The translations under genes and the position numbers were made by a program. A stretch of DNA of 50,072 nt from the IMG/VR virus record IMGVR_UViG_3300030099_000111, positions 1 through 50,072 of that record; one strand, written 5' to 3'. The notes beneath the pieces were generated by a model, which worked only from the letters and a program-made list of their open reading frames with translations, did not search any database and was not told where the DNA came from. Of the stretch, positions 1 through 8,835 are shown piece after piece. This DNA comes from a virus. Each line of letters begins with the position of its first letter. The stretch's first letter is position 1.

Positions 1-78
1 GCCACGAAGCTGCTTATTGCCAGTACCGCCATTGTTGGAAGTAGAGGCTGAGTTCGTGCTCATTGAAATAGTAGCCAT
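1..78 (-). CDS. Unknown protein, N-terminal fragment (cut by window edge)
   Basis: Only the first 26 codons are inside the window. An AGGGAGA ribosome site lies just upstream of the ATG at 76-78, and the gene follows the capsid gene by about 16 bases in the same direction. The visible residues are rich in Ser, Thr, Asn and Gly and give no family clue. By position it belongs to the late virion operon, where a tail or head-completion gene would be expected. It cannot be joined in frame to the open frame at the right end of the window. Confidence 0.6.
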   Translation of the reverse strand, partial: MATISMSTNSASTSNNGGTGNKQLRG

Positions 79-94
79 TATTCAATCTCCCTTC

Positions 95-1168
95 TTACGC
101 TGCGTTGTATTTAGCAGTTGTGATTGCTTCTGGACGAAGAATCTTTCTGCCATATAGATGCATACCACGAACAATGTCAGCAAAGCTGTCAGGGTCACGA
201 TATGTTTCTGTCTTGTTGATCTGCTCTGCAGTTGCCACAGCAGAATCATGTCCAGCAACAATCACACCAAAGTTAGCATTTTGGTTTGCTGTTCCTGATG
301 TACCTGGCCCTGTACCTACTGCTGGTAGGTTAGATGACACGTACAAACGGAAGCCGTGAAAGTTGTTGATTACAAGACCGTTACGTAGTCCACCAGACTC
401 ACCATAATCTCCATTCATAAATCGAGAGTCTTCGTCTGATAGGATTTCCATAAACACTGGGTCAATTACCAGCCATCTACCTTGCGTATCAACTTGTTGT
501 TGATCAAGCAAACGTTTCATTCTAGCAATGATCATTGCAGGTGAAACTGTAGCTGTCGGTAAAGACGTAGCGCCTGGCATACGTGCAGTCACTGGGATCG
601 AGTGATCTCCAGCAGATGATGTTGTAATATTACCAAATGAATCCTTGCGGAGTTTCATTGATGTCAACAACTCGTCTGAACCTGCAGTGATTACAGCTTT
701 TGTACCATTAACGGTTGTGTTAGCTGTATCAGCTTTTGCGTGTAGTGCAGATTGTTTAAAACCTGATAGATAGCCAAGAACTTCTTGGTCATACTGATCA
801 GCTAGTCTGTATGCTGCACGATCTGTAGCAAGTTGCATGAAGTTCACATGTGAGTGAGCTTCTTCAATATCGTCCATCTTAAAAGCAAAGTAGTTGCTTT
901 TGTCTACGACTAACTGAAAATCTTCATCGTCAAGGTCTTGTGCTGTGACTGTTGTGCCACGAGAATAAGCTTGAACTGAGATTTCAGGCTCTTTGATTAT
1001 ACGCACAGTATCACCTTGTGCGCTAATCTCTCCGAAATAATCAGAGTTAGTTATATCTCCTACAGTAGCAGCTTTGCGGAACGCAAGCTGTACCTGTTTG
1101 GAGTAGATTATTGGCGAGAAATTACCGTTAGGTAAATTGCCATAACCTGATGCGGTTTGAAAAGCCAT
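95..1168 (-). CDS. Major capsid protein
   Basis: This 357-residue protein is the likely shell-forming major capsid protein. The start at 1168 is chosen because GGAGG lies a few bases upstream of the ATG that gives MAFQTASGYG; a start five codons earlier lacks a ribosome site. The sequence has an N-terminal segment followed by an extended GDTVRI stretch and a long helix with DDIEEAHSHVNFMQ, as in coat proteins of the HK97 fold. It lies directly downstream of an acidic coiled-coil gene that looks like a scaffold, and downstream of portal and terminase, the usual order of a head module. A 262-base leader with a hairpin and possible promoter precedes it. The family assignment is by context and general look, not by a diagnostic motif. 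Confidence 0.75.
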   Translation of the reverse strand: MAFQTASGYGNLPNGNFSPIIYSKQVQLAFRKAATVGDITNSDYFGEISAQGDTVRIIKEPEISVQAYSRGTTVTAQDLDDEDFQLVVDKSNYFAFKMDDIEEAHSHVNFMQLATDRAAYRLADQYDQEVLGYLSGFKQSALHAKADTANTTVNGTKAVITAGSDELLTSMKLRKDSFGNITTSSAGDHSIPVTARMPGATSLPTATVSPAMIIARMKRLLDQQQVDTQGRWLVIDPVFMEILSDEDSRFMNGDYGESGGLRNGLVINNFHGFRLYVSSNLPAVGTGPGTSGTANQNANFGVIVAGHDSAVATAEQINKTETYRDPDSFADIVRGMHLYGRKILRPEAITTAKYNAA

Positions 1169-1284
1169 GATTAAATCCTCCATATAGATGTATAGGCTTA
1201 GTTATTAAGCGTAACACTTTGAAAGAGGCTAATAGTTCTAGGGTGCGAGTACCTTACACGTTGGCCTTTGTGTAAGATATCGGG

Positions 1285-1313
1285 CCTATACTTTATTAGG
1301 TAGGTCTTGTCTT
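1285..1313 (-). promoter_or_regulatory. Candidate promoter for the capsid gene
   Basis: On the minus strand AAGACA (1308-1313) and TATAGG (1285-1290) are separated by 17 bases, a moderate match to a sigma-70 promoter. It lies between a terminator-like hairpin and the capsid gene. Downstream, in the leader, CTTACAC (1253-1259) and GTGTAAG (1270-1276) form a perfect 7-bp inverted repeat. The region is AT-rich, so chance matches are possible. Confidence 0.3.
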
Positions 1314-1333
1314 AGTAGTCGGGCTTAGTTAAG

Positions 1334-1380
1334 AAAAGCATAAAGGTAGCTATATCTCTACAATAGGGCTTTATGCTTTT
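1334..1380 (-). terminator. Terminator-like hairpin upstream of capsid gene
   Basis: AAAAGCATAAAG (1334-1345) and CTTTATGCTTTT (1369-1380) form a perfect 12-bp inverted repeat with a 23-base loop. On the minus strand the 3' arm runs into TTTTCTTAA, the form of an intrinsic terminator whose U tract pairs with upstream A residues. It separates the scaffold-like gene from the capsid gene, so it may partly stop readthrough or act as an RNA processing or stability site. Confidence 0.55.
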
Positions 1381-1430
1381 ACTTCATAAACATAGTTATA
1401 TATACTTAATTTACTATGTCAATAGTTTTT

Positions 1431-2312
1431 TTACCTTGCGCCACCAGAAACATCATAAACAAACTTACCTGATCGTATAGCTTCCATGATTTCTTCTGAT
1501 TTTGCTTCGTATTCTCTTGATGACATTTTTTGTACCTGCGACTCTAATATCTGTCCTGATACACCTTCGTCATCAATCTTAGTGCTTCTCTTTGTTTTAA
1601 CTTGAGATGCAGCTTCTTTAGTACTTTTCTTTTTAGACTTGAGATCCATACCGTTGTCAATCTTAAATAGATCAATAACACGTACAACTGATCTTGGATC
1701 GTCTTGATTTTCGTACAGAGCATCCTGTACCCACTTGGGTTGTTCTCCTGCCCAGTTATGAAAGTCATCGCTCTCACGCAGTTCATCAAAGTCAGGGTGC
1801 ATCTTACGTATGGCACTCTCTGCTTTTGTGCGCTGGGTTTCAGCGTTTAGCTTATCTATTTCTTGTAGCCTTTTGTCTGCCTTTGCAAACTTTTCTTCTG
1901 CTATCTTAGCAGCCTTTGTTTCTACAATCTGTGCTATCTCTGGATATTTTTTAGCCCACGCATCTATCTCTTCATCTGATTTAGGTGGACGTATCTCTCC
2001 TTTAGCAGCATTTTCCATCTGAGCTTTTAGTTCTTTTATTTCCTCAGACTGTTTGTTTAAGTGCTTGCGTAAGTCACTGTACCGTTTCTTATACGTTCTT
2101 TCTTCAGCAGATAGCGTTTCTTCTTTAACTTCTGTATCGGCCTCTTTCGCTTCGGTACTTTCCTCTTCGGTGGGCTGTTCTGTATCTCCCTCCATGAGGG
2201 CTTTGAGTTCTGCCTCATCCTTTTCTATTCGTTTCTTGTTTGCATTTTTTGTAGATTTATGTTGTACAAATCCTGCATTTTTTGGTGTTTCCACTTCTGT
2301 TAGTTCTGGCAT
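1431..2312 (-). CDS. Putative capsid scaffold protein
   Basis: This 293-residue protein is highly charged and mostly helical in appearance, with a Glu-rich N-terminal third (about residues 25-75), a Lys/Glu/Gln coiled-coil stretch (about 80-170) and a Lys-rich C-terminal third. Such composition and its place directly before the capsid gene are typical of scaffold proteins that guide procapsid assembly. There is no sequence motif that proves it. The 118-base gap to the capsid start of the ORF and the hairpin within it suggest that the two genes can be expressed at different levels. Confidence 0.55.
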   Translation of the reverse strand: MPELTEVETPKNAGFVQHKSTKNANKKRIEKDEAELKALMEGDTEQPTEEESTEAKEADTEVKEETLSAEERTYKKRYSDLRKHLNKQSEEIKELKAQMENAAKGEIRPPKSDEEIDAWAKKYPEIAQIVETKAAKIAEEKFAKADKRLQEIDKLNAETQRTKAESAIRKMHPDFDELRESDDFHNWAGEQPKWVQDALYENQDDPRSVVRVIDLFKIDNGMDLKSKKKSTKEAASQVKTKRSTKIDDEGVSGQILESQVQKMSSREYEAKSEEIMEAIRSGKFVYDVSGGAR

Positions 2313-2380
2313 GTTATTACTCCTTATGTTGGGGCCAGCCGTAGCTGGGTAGCCTTATTGTTATATGGATTTAGTTTTAT

Positions 2381-3577
2381 TTATCTAAAGTCTACTTCTA
2401 TTTCTTCTTTTTCTTCTGTGGGATCATCTTCCTGCTCTTGTCTAACTTGTTCTATAGCCTCATCTGGTGTAGGTAGATCATCATCATCATCGTCATCAGA
2501 AACACCTGGTGGCATTAATGCATCGTAATCTATTTCACCTGATTCTGTTTGATAGAAAGGTTGATCTGTTATAGGTACACCTGAAGAAGTCATTCCACCT
2601 GCGTTTGCATCTTGTTGATTAGCTGCTTGTTGTGCTCGAAACAAAATATTATTTGTTTCATCTGTCAGTGGATTACCGTCTGCATCAACACCTTGTGATA
2701 ATAAATCATTTATCTTGTTGTTAATTGATTTTGCTTGCATTCTTTTTATTCTTTTAGCTTGTGTTATTAAACCCAAACCTAAACCTGGCGCAAAGGAGTT
2801 TCCAACAAAACCTAAAATTATTCTATCTGCAGCCGTGACTGCACCTATATCTTCAGTTGCAAGCTTAGACATATCACTAGCATATTGTTGAAAATCTTTT
2901 GCTGTCCATTTACTAGCAGGTTTGTTTTCCCACGTTCTAGGAATATCTGGTCTGTCATCATCGTCATCATCTCTTGATGTTTCTGTTTTTTGTTTTTGTA
3001 CTTCTACGGCTGTATCACCTTTAAGTATAAATCCTTCTGGTATAGGAGAGAGAGGTCTACCATTAAAAAAGATTATTTGTATTTCTCTTCCTGTCTCAGG
3101 ATCAATGTATATCTTATATTCAAAGCCAGTAAAGATTGGACCTGTTCCACCATATGCCCCAAAGCCACCTCCAACTGGTGCAGGTATTTCTTTGTCTTGT
3201 ATTTTATCTATTTCACCACCCTCTTGCATTTGTTGTGGTGAGCCACCTGATGTAACTTTTTCTGCAGCTTCTTCTACTTCTAGCTCGTCATCTCTAAAGA
3301 AAGACTCCTCACCTTTTTTGATACGTTGGAAACCTTGTTTAGCTGCAGCCTGTAAGTTCTCAAAGAAGGGTGTTCCGTAGTAACGTCTAGTAGCTGCATC
3401 TATCATAAACTCATTGGGGCTTGCCATGATAGGTATGTCATCTCTAACTTCTTCTGGTGTAGCTCCAACAGGTGCTACGTTACCACTTACAGGATCTTGT
3501 TTCTCACTGAGTATCTCATCCATCTCACGTTTCATAGAACGTGTAGATTGAAACATTGGTGCGTCAGTCTCTGCCAT
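2381..3577 (-). CDS. Conserved-type virion protein, Asp-rich, function unknown
   Basis: The protein has 398 residues. Two runs of six or seven Asp (near residues 201-206 and 363-369) are encoded by slippage-prone GAT/GAC repeats. A Gly/Pro-rich middle segment (about 136-150) leads into a short beta-rich segment with the YIDPETGRE motif (about 155-185). The C-terminus is strongly acidic. It lies between scaffold and portal genes and overlaps the next upstream gene by 14 bases, so it is probably a head-assembly or virion component. I do not recognise a family with a known function. Confidence 0.6.
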   Translation of the reverse strand: MAETDAPMFQSTRSMKREMDEILSEKQDPVSGNVAPVGATPEEVRDDIPIMASPNEFMIDAATRRYYGTPFFENLQAAAKQGFQRIKKGEESFFRDDELEVEEAAEKVTSGGSPQQMQEGGEIDKIQDKEIPAPVGGGFGAYGGTGPIFTGFEYKIYIDPETGREIQIIFFNGRPLSPIPEGFILKGDTAVEVQKQKTETSRDDDDDDRPDIPRTWENKPASKWTAKDFQQYASDMSKLATEDIGAVTAADRIILGFVGNSFAPGLGLGLITQAKRIKRMQAKSINNKINDLLSQGVDADGNPLTDETNNILFRAQQAANQQDANAGGMTSSGVPITDQPFYQTESGEIDYDALMPPGVSDDDDDDDLPTPDEAIEQVRQEQEDDPTEEKEEIEVDFR

Positions 3578-3758
3578 TTATTTCATCCCTTAAAAATGTC
3601 AATCTTCTTAGAGCAGCTATCTCACCTTGAGCACGATACACACCCTCCATAGATGTTTCTTGTTCTAGTTTGCGCTGCGCTACTTCTATCTTTTGATTAA
3701 GTACATCAACAAACCCATCCCAAAGAGGCTTGTCATTTACTAGTTTTTTTACTATCAT
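3564..3758 (-). CDS. Small helical protein next to portal, unknown
   Basis: A 64-residue, probably all-helical protein. Its start overlaps the portal stop by four bases (3755-3758) and its end overlaps the following gene by 14 bases, so it is translationally coupled to both. The pattern of a short helical protein between portal and scaffold modules is common in podoviruses, but the role is unknown. Confidence 0.6.
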   Translation of the reverse strand: MIVKKLVNDKPLWDGFVDVLNQKIEVAQRKLEQETSMEGVYRAQGEIAALRRLTFLRDEINGRD

Positions 3759-5893
3759 GTACCTGTAAACCCTTGTTCACCTGGCGTTGGAACTGTGCCT
3801 GTGCCTATCGTTCCTCCACCTGCACCTGTAGTATCTTGTACTCCTGTACCTGCTGGTGGTGTTGGAGCAGGTTGTTGTCCTTCTTGTTCAGGAGTTTCAA
3901 GTGGAGCTATACCTTCAGGTGGCTCTGGTGGTGCAGCAAACTTCTTGAGTATCTCAGCTTGTATAGCTGCGTCACCAAGTGAGTTAGTTACTTTGTCAGG
4001 ATCTAAGTCCATGCTTTTAGCTATCTCACGAATGATGTAGTCTGACTTTACAAACGGCTGTAGCATAGGATTAGAGGCTACACCTAAGAACTGCATAAGG
4101 CGCTGGGAGCGTACCTCGTTAGCCATAAGACTTTCTGTGCCTTGTGCCTTTACTTCTAAATCACCCTTGATACCTTCATCGTAGTCAAACTGCATGTTAA
4201 ATGCAAAGAATGCTCTGCCCATAGGTGCAATAAGATAGTCATCTACGTTCTTAACTACATTCCGTATGCTACCGTTGGCAGCAGACATGAGCATAGAAAT
4301 ACCAGAAGCAGTACGCCCCACACCTTGTATGCCTGTTTGACCGTGTGCAAAAGATGGAAAGCCTGTTGATTCATCTGCTAGTACCCTTGCCTTATCAAAT
4401 AGCTGCATGTTTTCTGCAGCAACGTTTGGAAACTTAGTGCCAAATATACCTTGACCAGGAGCACCGCCCTGTCTACGAAACACCTTGCCAGGATAAACAG
4501 ATAGATCTTGGCCTGGTACTAGGTTAGTCTCATCTACCTCGATTATAAGATTACCAGATAGTGCAGCGTTGTCAATAGCCATACGCATAAAACCATTCAT
4601 TAAAGTTTGCGTATCATCCATGTTTTCTGCGATACCTACACCAAAGAATGAGTAAGGGTTTAACTCATACGGCACAGCGTAGTAAGGTATACGTGCTGGT
4701 TTAAATGGGTTAAGAACTAAACGTAAAACTTTACCATTACATATCCAAGCGTTTACACTTAACTGTTCTGAGTCTTGTACATCTTTTGGTATTACTACGC
4801 CGTGAGATTCTAGTATGTCTGTGTCTACGTATCCCCAAAACTCTAGGACTTCGTATCTGTATGGGGCGCTGCTATATTGTGCATCGTCCTCCATGTCTTG
4901 TTCCCAGTATTTCTTTTCGTAGTATTCGCCCATGTCTATAGCTTCACTAATAGACTCCTCTCTAAAGAAAGGTCTAGACTTTAGTCCTCGCATCTGAGAA
5001 CGTGTCATACGATGACGCTCTACTACATATTCTACTTCGTCCATGTTGTAAGCATCTGGATCAGGATAGAAGTTCCAAATAGATACGTGACTTGTAGATG
5101 GCACAGTCTTCACTGTTGGGTCATACTCACCGTCTTCATTCCAGTTAGGATACTCTTTGTCTATGGCAAATGGACCTTTCATAATCCCTGTGCCAAACAA
5201 TGCCATCTCAAAAGAAGTGTGGCGCAGTTGTTTATTAGCGCCACTTTCTTCTAACTGATCATGTATTTTTTTCTCCATCTTTTTAGCTGCAATCATAGCA
5301 GGATGGAATGTAACTGTATCTTGTGTTGTACCTGGGCCTTCTATTATTTTATCTGAAGCATACTCTAGCGTATCCTCTATTGGACCCATACGTTTCATGC
5401 GGTCATACATGGTTTCGCCAGGTTTTAGTTTTTGGTCTGGGTCAAACAACAATGTAACTGGGGGTTTTTTACCAAAGGCATCCTCTAACTGATCTTGTGC
5501 TTGTTCAGTTTGTGGGTTTATGCTAATGTGCATAGACTCAGCTACACCTTCAGGTAGTGTTGTAGGATTAACTGTAAGGGGAAAACGAGAGCTACCAAAC
5601 AAAACATCTACTATTTGTCCATAAGCAGCGAGTGTTTTAGTTTTAGTAACCTTTATAAATACACGAGACTTTTCAGTTTCTGTAAACTGCACGTCTGTGC
5701 TGTACATACCACGATAGTTTCTATATGCACGTAACCATCTGTTCTCGTCTGCAAACCTAGCGTCTTCTGCTTTTTTAAATTTAGAAGTAACAAAAGCTAC
5801 CACACTTGATGCATCTAAATCATCTTTGTCTTGAATAACAGAAACTTCATCTGTTTCAAATAGTTCAGCTTGTTCGTTATCTGTTGTAGCCAT
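3755..5893 (-). CDS. Portal protein (head-tail connector)
   Basis: A 712-residue protein, the size of portals in this phage group. Twelve copies would form the ring through which DNA enters and leaves the head. It lies next to the terminase large subunit, separated only by one short gene, and before scaffold and capsid genes, which is the conserved portal position. The sequence has the mixed helical body expected, with aromatic-rich segments such as WNFYPDPDAYN and WGYVDTD, a segment near residues 420-520 rich in Gly and Asn that resembles the crown/wing transition of podoviral portals, and a Pro/Gly/Gln-rich low-complexity C-terminal tail (last about 50 residues). Identification is by size, context and general look. 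Confidence 0.75.
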   Translation of the reverse strand: MATTDNEQAELFETDEVSVIQDKDDLDASSVVAFVTSKFKKAEDARFADENRWLRAYRNYRGMYSTDVQFTETEKSRVFIKVTKTKTLAAYGQIVDVLFGSSRFPLTVNPTTLPEGVAESMHISINPQTEQAQDQLEDAFGKKPPVTLLFDPDQKLKPGETMYDRMKRMGPIEDTLEYASDKIIEGPGTTQDTVTFHPAMIAAKKMEKKIHDQLEESGANKQLRHTSFEMALFGTGIMKGPFAIDKEYPNWNEDGEYDPTVKTVPSTSHVSIWNFYPDPDAYNMDEVEYVVERHRMTRSQMRGLKSRPFFREESISEAIDMGEYYEKKYWEQDMEDDAQYSSAPYRYEVLEFWGYVDTDILESHGVVIPKDVQDSEQLSVNAWICNGKVLRLVLNPFKPARIPYYAVPYELNPYSFFGVGIAENMDDTQTLMNGFMRMAIDNAALSGNLIIEVDETNLVPGQDLSVYPGKVFRRQGGAPGQGIFGTKFPNVAAENMQLFDKARVLADESTGFPSFAHGQTGIQGVGRTASGISMLMSAANGSIRNVVKNVDDYLIAPMGRAFFAFNMQFDYDEGIKGDLEVKAQGTESLMANEVRSQRLMQFLGVASNPMLQPFVKSDYIIREIAKSMDLDPDKVTNSLGDAAIQAEILKKFAAPPEPPEGIAPLETPEQEGQQPAPTPPAGTGVQDTTGAGGGTIGTGTVPTPGEQGFTGT

Positions 5894-6093
5894 TATCGGT
5901 CATCCTTTTCAAAACAGTCAAACTGTAATCCGTAGTATTCATTCTCTTCATACTTTTCCCAGTTAGAGTTATCAACTATTATATTACACTGTTCTTGTGT
6001 AAACGTTTCTTGCATGATATATTGATTGCCTGTGTAAACCCACTCTTCTCCAGTGTACCCCCACATACTTATAACTACTACAAATGTTTTCAT
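5893..6093 (-). CDS. Small membrane or exported protein with two Cys
   Basis: The 66-residue protein starts at 6093, three bases after the terminase stop; an extension further upstream would overlap terminase without a ribosome site. It has a short hydrophobic N-terminus (MKTFVVVISMW), then an aromatic-rich middle, the motif FTQEQC and a second Cys near the C-terminus. The same plan (hydrophobic start, T-x-E-x-C, late Cys) occurs in two proteins of the early block at 17666 and 30247. Function unknown; export and a disulphide are possible. Confidence 0.55.
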   Translation of the reverse strand: MKTFVVVISMWGYTGEEWVYTGNQYIMQETFTQEQCNIIVDNSNWEKYEENEYYGLQFDCFEKDDR

Positions 6094-6095
6094 TG

Positions 6096-7664
6096 TTAAT
6101 ATCCAAACGTTGAGTCTGCGGCTTGGAAGCCTGTTCTGTGAGACATAGGATTGTAATCCCATAAAGAACTACGTGGTCTTGTCATTATACCATACCTAAG
6201 AGCATCGTACAAGTGGTCTTCTGAGTTTGTATCTACATCCTCTGGGTTTCTTTTATCAAGAGGTAGGCCTGGCAGTTGAGCTATCATATTGTTGCAAGTA
6301 GAGAAGAACACTAGTCTTGGCTCCTCAGTAAACTCGTCCACTTGCAAACGGCGGTGAAGCTCATTTTTACCTGCCACCCTTGAACCTTTTGATCTATCAG
6401 ACGGCCTCCAACGCAAGCCTTTCTGATTCATCTGTTCAGCCAAAGAAGGGCCAGTGTCTCCACGTTTATGCCACAGGGAGCTATCCAACACACCGTACCT
6501 GATATTGTCATCTTGTTCTGCATCTAATATCATATCTGCTAAATCTGTTGCCGTAACTCTTGAACAGTATAACTCTCTATATACTACAAGTTGTTCAGTT
6601 GGGCTTACTGCCAACCAAACAACTCCTGTGTAACTTCCGTAGCCGTAGTCACATGCCCTAAACCTAGTCCAACTTTTAGGTATATCATAGGGGTCTACTA
6701 CGTGTATTTTTCTGTTAAACTCAGGAAATGCTGCTCCCTCGTTTACATCCCAGTTCCCTTCTAGTAGTTGCTTTCTTTGATGCTCTGGCAGTGATAGAAG
6801 CATGGCTTCGTAGTCACCACTCTCAGCTAAATAAGGATTATCAAAGAGACTAGCAGGTATGAACCTTCTTTTGAATAGGGGTTGACCAGCTTTGCTATGC
6901 CCTTGTGGAAACTTCAGAACCTCACTAGTCTCTATGTCCGTTGCCCAGAATGGCGTGTTAGGCTTTGCTGGGTCAATGAACATCTTCTTAACCCAAGAGT
7001 GACCTGGACCACCTGGGTTTGTAGTTGCTCTCATGTACAGACCTAAGTCTTTGTTAGCACTACGTAGTCGGGATCTCATGTAGTTCCACGAGTAAGGACT
7101 GTTCCACTGTGTCAACTCGTCAAATGCTACGTAATTAAACGCCTGACCTTGATAGCGCATCACGTCTGTATCTCTGTCCAAGTACGACATCCAAAGTGTG
7201 CCGCCTCTTGGTGTAGTCCATTGCGACTTACGCTCAGACCACTTTATGTTAGGTATTGCTTTAGGGTATAGCTCTTGACTTTTTTGTATAAGCTCCCTAA
7301 GTTCCTCTGTTGTGTGTCGCACAAGTAGACCACTGAAGTCTTCATTATTTAAGTTACGTAACGGATCAGCTAGTGTTGCGTAGCTTTTACCGCCACCTGC
7401 TGCACCACCGTATAATACTTCACGCTCAGAGGATGCTAGGTATTGTGTTTGAGGACCAGGATTTGGCTTGAATACAACACTTTGTGCATACTCTACATCA
7501 AACTCTGGTGGCTTTGCTTGCGCTGGTTTAACCTCAGTCTTCTTCGTAGGTGTAGGAGCCAGGTCTTTCTTTTTCAAGGATTTCGATTTGACGTAACGCT
7601 TTTTCGAGCCTTTTGGCATACTGGCGTTTAATTGCAGTAATCCTCTTTCGCTTTCTTTCGACAT
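6096..7664 (-). CDS. terL: Terminase large subunit (packaging ATPase/nuclease)
   Basis: The 522-residue protein is the DNA-packaging motor. The ATPase Walker A motif GGAAGGGKS is at residues 86-94 and the Walker B segment YVAFDE ends at residue 183. The C-terminal half holds acidic patches such as CDYGYG and GVLDSSLW typical of the RNase H-like terminase nuclease. An N-terminal basic stretch (residues 16-50) is unusual but may be a linker. It overlaps the upstream gene by 131 bases if read from 7664; a start at 7619 (MPKGSKKRY) is equally plausible. Neighbours are the small-subunit candidate upstream and portal downstream. Confidence 0.92.
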   Translation of the reverse strand: MSKESERGLLQLNASMPKGSKKRYVKSKSLKKKDLAPTPTKKTEVKPAQAKPPEFDVEYAQSVVFKPNPGPQTQYLASSEREVLYGGAAGGGKSYATLADPLRNLNNEDFSGLLVRHTTEELRELIQKSQELYPKAIPNIKWSERKSQWTTPRGGTLWMSYLDRDTDVMRYQGQAFNYVAFDELTQWNSPYSWNYMRSRLRSANKDLGLYMRATTNPGGPGHSWVKKMFIDPAKPNTPFWATDIETSEVLKFPQGHSKAGQPLFKRRFIPASLFDNPYLAESGDYEAMLLSLPEHQRKQLLEGNWDVNEGAAFPEFNRKIHVVDPYDIPKSWTRFRACDYGYGSYTGVVWLAVSPTEQLVVYRELYCSRVTATDLADMILDAEQDDNIRYGVLDSSLWHKRGDTGPSLAEQMNQKGLRWRPSDRSKGSRVAGKNELHRRLQVDEFTEEPRLVFFSTCNNMIAQLPGLPLDKRNPEDVDTNSEDHLYDALRYGIMTRPRSSLWDYNPMSHRTGFQAADSTFGY

Positions 7665-7956
7665 CTAATCTTTTCTTTAGCCCATCGTGTGTTATGCTTC
7701 TACCTGACTGTGTAGTTAGCCACGCAGCAACCTGTCTTAAACTATATTGCTTTACGTGTTTCTTTGCAAGCTCTAGTAGTTCTAACTGTTCTGGGATAGG
7801 GTTTAACCAATCCTCATCCTCTGGGTCTACTTCATATCCGAAAGGAATGTTCTTACTTATCTTTGGAATCCTCTGCCACAGTTTTACCTTGAAAGGTACT
7901 TTAGGCAGTGTCCAATATTCATATTGTAGAGGTCTTTCACTCGTCAGATTCTGCAT
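7534..7956 (-). CDS. Putative DNA-binding protein between terminase subunits
   Basis: The 140-residue protein has a helix-turn-helix-like centre (about residues 68-100, around YSLRQVAAWLTTQSG and THDGLKKRL) that resembles the helical domain at the end of recombinases and resolvases, followed by a long basic helix. It overlaps the terminase small-subunit candidate by 20 bases and the large subunit by up to 131 bases. It could assist DNA recognition during packaging. No catalytic motif is visible. Confidence 0.6.
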   Translation of the reverse strand: MQNLTSERPLQYEYWTLPKVPFKVKLWQRIPKISKNIPFGYEVDPEDEDWLNPIPEQLELLELAKKHVKQYSLRQVAAWLTTQSGRSITHDGLKKRLDVERKRKRITAIKRQYAKRLEKALRQIEILEKERPGSYTYEED

Positions 7957-8317
7957 TGGTATCCTCTTTAGGTGGTAAAATAAATAAACCTCCTGTAGAC
8001 TCTACTGATACTTTCTCTGTTTTTACTACACCTGCACGATCAAGTATCTGACCTGCAGCCATTAGTGTTTCTTTTATACCTAGCTGGGTAGGATCGTCCA
8101 AAGCCCTACCATAAGCGACTGCAGCTTTGGGTCCAATCCTTGACATGTACGTTTTAGTAGCATCAAATATTTCATCCTTCAACCCCTCCACTATAGATGT
8201 AGTGGGAGTGTTGTCACTATACCCTGCTAACTTCTTAGCTGTGACAGCATCCCCACCTGCTTCTTCAAATAGAACTTCTAGGAACTTAGTTTGTTTCTCA
8301 TTTAAAGTTCGTGTCAT
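7937..8317 (-). CDS. terS: Terminase small subunit (likely)
   Basis: A 126-residue protein with an N-terminal helix-turn-helix-type segment (LNEKQTKFLEVLFEEAGGD...AKKLAGYSD) and a C-terminal segment with AAGQILDRAGVVKTEKV and GLFILPPK. That C-terminal signature is familiar from terminase small subunits of marine myo- and podoviruses. The protein would bind the packaging start site and pass DNA to the large subunit. It is two genes upstream of the large subunit and overlaps both neighbours. Confidence 0.7.
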   Translation of the reverse strand: MTRTLNEKQTKFLEVLFEEAGGDAVTAKKLAGYSDNTPTTSIVEGLKDEIFDATKTYMSRIGPKAAVAYGRALDDPTQLGIKETLMAAGQILDRAGVVKTEKVSVESTGGLFILPPKEDTNAESDE

Positions 8318-8562
8318 TTTACTTTCCTGTAGGCTCTGGTTTTTTTTGCGATCTTCTTAGGTTGAGCCACATGCTGCTTACCTGCCTTAGTGCCTTTTCG
8401 CTTTGCTCTGGTTGTAGCGGCATACTCAGCAGCGCTAAGAGACTTAATAGCCGCACTAGGTAAATAGCGCTCACCAGTTTTAGCACTAGGCTTCCCACTT
8501 TTAGTTCGCCACTTTTGTTTTGTCCATGACTTTAAACTTTTCTGAGATTTTTTAAGTGCCAT
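8314..8562 (-). CDS. Small basic protein, unknown
   Basis: An 82-residue, Lys/Ser/Ala-rich protein with the segments KSWTKQKWRT and YLPSAAIKSLSAAEYAATTRAKRKGTK (in part). The start at 8562 is preferred because AAGG precedes it; the longer frame from 8595 has no ribosome site. It overlaps the terminase small subunit by four bases. Proteins of this look are common in marine phage late operons; a nucleic-acid-binding or internal head role is possible but unproved. Confidence 0.65.
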   Translation of the reverse strand: MALKKSQKSLKSWTKQKWRTKSGKPSAKTGERYLPSAAIKSLSAAEYAATTRAKRKGTKAGKQHVAQPKKIAKKTRAYRKVK

Positions 8563-8649
8563 GTTAAGCCTTGCAATCACATCCACACTTGCCATTACAC
8601 AGGCATTTCAAATTTATAATAGCTCTAAATAACCTTCTAAAGTACCTTT

Positions 8650-8835
8650 TCATTTGTACCCTCCACCTTTTGCTTTGTATTGCTTTGCAAGCATCTGTGC
8701 TTTCCTGGCGCTCCACTGTCCAGGTTTTCCACCTTTGCTGCCAGCTTTAATGGAAGAAAACAAACGCTTACGCATAGTAGGCTTAGTATAATTACCTGCC
8801 TTGTTAACGGTTGATTTTTTTGCTGATTTCGCCAC
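8650..8835 (-). CDS. Small basic phage protein, possibly DUF5872-like
   Basis: A 61-residue, Lys-rich protein containing KAGNYTKPTMRKRLF and GGKPGQWSARKAQMLAKQY, a signature seen in many phage genomes. I associate it tentatively with DUF5872. It overlaps the end of the DUF1127 gene by 32 bases. It may bind DNA or RNA by charge; function unknown. Confidence 0.65.
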   Translation of the reverse strand: MAKSAKKSTVNKAGNYTKPTMRKRLFSSIKAGSKGGKPGQWSARKAQMLAKQYKAKGGGYK

